A stretch of 24,496 bases of DNA. Source: Thermoplasmata archaeon (GTDB lineage: Archaea > Thermoplasmatota > Thermoplasmata > Halarchaeoplasmatales > Halarchaeoplasmataceae). Positions within the stretch are counted from its first letter, which is position 1; the number at the start of each line of letters is the position of its first letter. The translations under genes were made by a program, and so were the position numbers. The notes under the pieces are model-generated. The model saw nothing but the letters and a program-made list of their open reading frames with translations. It was not told the origin of the DNA and made no database searches. This document shows, piece after piece, positions 23,193-24,496 of the stretch. The DNA lies in contig SKVC01000155.1 of assembly GCA_007129655.1 (NCBI GenBank), forward strand, positions 1 through 24,496, given 5' to 3'.

Positions 23193-24260
23193 ATGGACGA
23201 ACGAATCAAAAAACACGCAGAGATATTGACGGATTGGAGTACCAGCGTAAGTGAAGGAGATAACGTTTTGATAAGGGCAAATCCTTCGGCCCATGAACTT
23301 GTGGTGGCACTTCACGCAGAGATAGGTAAAAGAAAGGCTAACCCGGTTACCATATACACTTCTAATGACGCATCCCGTGCATATTTGCTCAACAGAGAGG
23401 GAGAGATGAAAACTCCGGAGCATATGCATTCACTCTTCGATAAATCGGATGTTGTCATCGCCATACACGCCGACGACAACCTAACCGCCATGGGAGACGT
23501 ACCCGGAGAACGGCTTTCGGCACTATCAAAGGCCCACAAACCGATAATGAAATTATTGTCAGAAAAAAGAATTTCCATAACTCAGTTTCCAAACAACGCA
23601 TCCGCCCAGATGGCCGGGATGTCGCTGGAGGCGTATCAAGACTTTGTTTGGGGTGCGATAATCAGGGATTGGCAGGAAGTCCACGATATGCAAGAAGTGT
23701 TGAGAGAGAGACTGGCGGATGCCGATGAAGTACGCATCACCGGTCCGGAAACCGATATTACGTTGAACATCGGAGGTATGGTACCCATAAATTCAGACGG
23801 AAAGAACAATCTACCCAGTGGTGAGGTCTACGTCGCACCCCATCCGGACAGTACCGAAGGAAAGATACTCTTCGATATGCCCATGATCCTTCGGGGAAGA
23901 GAAGTCGAAGGGGTCATGCTCGAATTCTCCGGTGGAGAGGTGGTCGACTTCTCGGCGGAACGTAACGAAGATTTACTTAAAAGTCTCCTGGAAACCGACG
24001 ACGGTGCACGTCGACTAGGCGAACTCGGTATAGGCACGAACAGACAGATAGATCGCTTTACCAGGAACATCTTATTCGATGAGAAGATGGGGGATACCAT
24101 CCATCTCGCTCTGGGCTACGCCATACCACGATCGGTAGGCGAAGGCAAAAAAGGTAACGAGAGTGCCATCCACATGGACCTGATCAAGAAGATGGAAAAG
24201 GGCAAGATGTACCTGGACGGCGAAATGGTGATGGAGAAGGGGAAGTTCGTCTGGGAATAG
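23193..24260 (+). CDS. M29-family aminopeptidase (thermophilic metalloprotease, aminopeptidase T-like)
   Basis: Cytoplasmic metallo-aminopeptidase of 355 residues that would remove N-terminal residues from peptides using two metal ions. The M29 ligands can be placed: Glu211 (LPSGEVYVAP), Glu277 (LGELGIGTN), His304 (DTIHLALG) and the His327-x-Asp329 pair (AIHMDL). The N-terminal half (MDERIKKHAEIL, then EGDNVLIRAN and DVVIAIHADDN) is the Rossmann-like domain common to the family. The length is slightly under the usual 370-410 residues, with a shorter segment between His304 and His327. The start at 23193 is fixed by GGAGG at 23181-23185; the in-frame TTG at 23163 is rejected. It is a single gene, ending just before the terminal repeats. 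Confidence 0.93.
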   Translation: MDERIKKHAEILTDWSTSVSEGDNVLIRANPSAHELVVALHAEIGKRKANPVTIYTSNDASRAYLLNREGEMKTPEHMHSLFDKSDVVIAIHADDNLTAMGDVPGERLSALSKAHKPIMKLLSEKRISITQFPNNASAQMAGMSLEAYQDFVWGAIIRDWQEVHDMQEVLRERLADADEVRITGPETDITLNIGGMVPINSDGKNNLPSGEVYVAPHPDSTEGKILFDMPMILRGREVEGVMLEFSGGEVVDFSAERNEDLLKSLLETDDGARRLGELGIGTNRQIDRFTRNILFDEKMGDTIHLALGYAIPRSVGEGKKGNESAIHMDLIKKMEKGKMYLDGEMVMEKGKFVWE

Positions 24261-24276
24261 GGGGTTTTGAAATTAG

Positions 24277-24409
24277 TGCCCGATCCGGGATTCTGTTCAG
24301 AATTGTTCGTATCACTCACAATTCTAAACGCTCGTGCATTTACATATAAATGCACTCACGAACCTTCGGTTCGAATCCCTCCCGGTCATTTCGTCGCTTC
24401 GCTCCTCGA
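24277..24409. repeat. first unit of a 133-bp tandem direct repeat with tRNA-like ends
   Basis: The first 87 bases (24277-24363) recur exactly at 24410-24496, a period of 133 bp. The unit is dense in hairpins: CCCG/CGGG (24279-24289), AGAATTGT/ACAATTCT (24299-24325), GTGCATTTA-CATA-TAAATGCAC (24334-24355) and CGAACC-TTC-GGTTCG (24359-24373). At 24368-24388 it has GGTTCGAATCCCTCCCGGTCA, like the T-loop and acceptor end of a tRNA gene. At its left end, read on the minus strand, GAATCCCGGATCGGGCA is like another tRNA 3' end. Together these form imperfect terminal inverted repeats around 24277-24388. No complete tRNA folds from it. Confidence 0.8.
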
Positions 24410-24496
24410 TGCCCGATCCGGGATTCTGTTCAGAATTGTTCGTATCACTCACAATTCTAAACGCTCGTGCATTTACATATAAATGCACTCACGAAC
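24410..24496. repeat. second unit of the 133-bp repeat, cut by the window end
   Basis: An exact 87-base copy of 24277-24363. It starts right after the 21-base linker that follows the plus-strand tRNA-like end, which contains TCGTCGCTTCGCTCC. The true copy number cannot be known because the sequence ends inside this copy. Confidence 0.85.

Noticed and set aside
24359..24390. A functional tRNA gene at the terminal repeat
   Set aside because: Only a T-loop and acceptor-like 3' part is present. The T-stem does not pair properly and no matching 5' acceptor, D-arm or anticodon arm is found within 100 bases upstream.
24277..24496. A CRISPR array
   Set aside because: Only two long units with a 133-bp period are seen, and there are no short repeats with unique spacers or cas genes.

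Overview
This 24.5 kb window is archaeal, most likely from a Thermoplasmatota lineage or a close relative. Archaeal markers are GatD/GatE, a single-subunit AglB/STT3 oligosaccharyltransferase, a Dph2-type diphthamide enzyme, an MfnA-type decarboxylase and TATA-box promoters. Many genes are leaderless or nearly so, with the TATA box about 26 nt upstream of the start codon. The placement in Thermoplasmatota is an inference. It rests on a 23S rRNA gene with no 5S behind it, as in the unlinked rRNA genes of Thermoplasma, and on an AglB carrying carboxypeptidase-regulatory-like repeats. TAA, TGA and TAG all end genes in the normal way.

Left part (1-10075). The window opens inside the 3' end of 23S rRNA. 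A short YdjM-like membrane protein follows on the minus strand, then leaderless trpS. The dominant gene is a 2154-residue AglB whose catalytic STT3 half is followed by about eleven beta-sandwich repeats, two further Ig-like domains and a second membrane anchor. It is coupled by strong Shine-Dalgarno sequences to a membrane-anchored Ig-like surface protein and then to an SDR oxidoreductase.

Middle (10079-13918). A minus-strand FecCD/BtuCDF-type metal-chelate ABC importer runs ATPase, permease and lipoprotein with 4-nt overlaps. It is preceded by an unannotated-size 31-residue cysteine peptide with its own well-placed promoter. Divergent from it are a 55-residue unknown protein and a stand-alone Lrp/AsnC-type RAM domain protein.

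Right part (13915-24496). There are two minus-strand operons: PrsW-like protease, PLP decarboxylase (mfnA) and dph2; and gatD, gatE and a HEAT-repeat protein. The gatD-gatE pair makes Gln-tRNA(Gln) by amidation. Next come an isolated tryptophan-rich protein of unknown role, a divergent VapBC-like toxin-antitoxin pair and an M29 aminopeptidase. The window ends in a tandem 133-bp repeat rich in hairpins and tRNA-3'-end-like modules. With an rRNA gene at one end and a tandem repeat at the other, the window looks like a whole assembly contig that broke at two repeats.

The least ordinary items are the giant AglB and its operon partners, the cysteine micro-ORF heading the metal transporter, the tRNA-like terminal repeat, the HEAT protein tied to GatDE, and the isolated Trp-rich protein.
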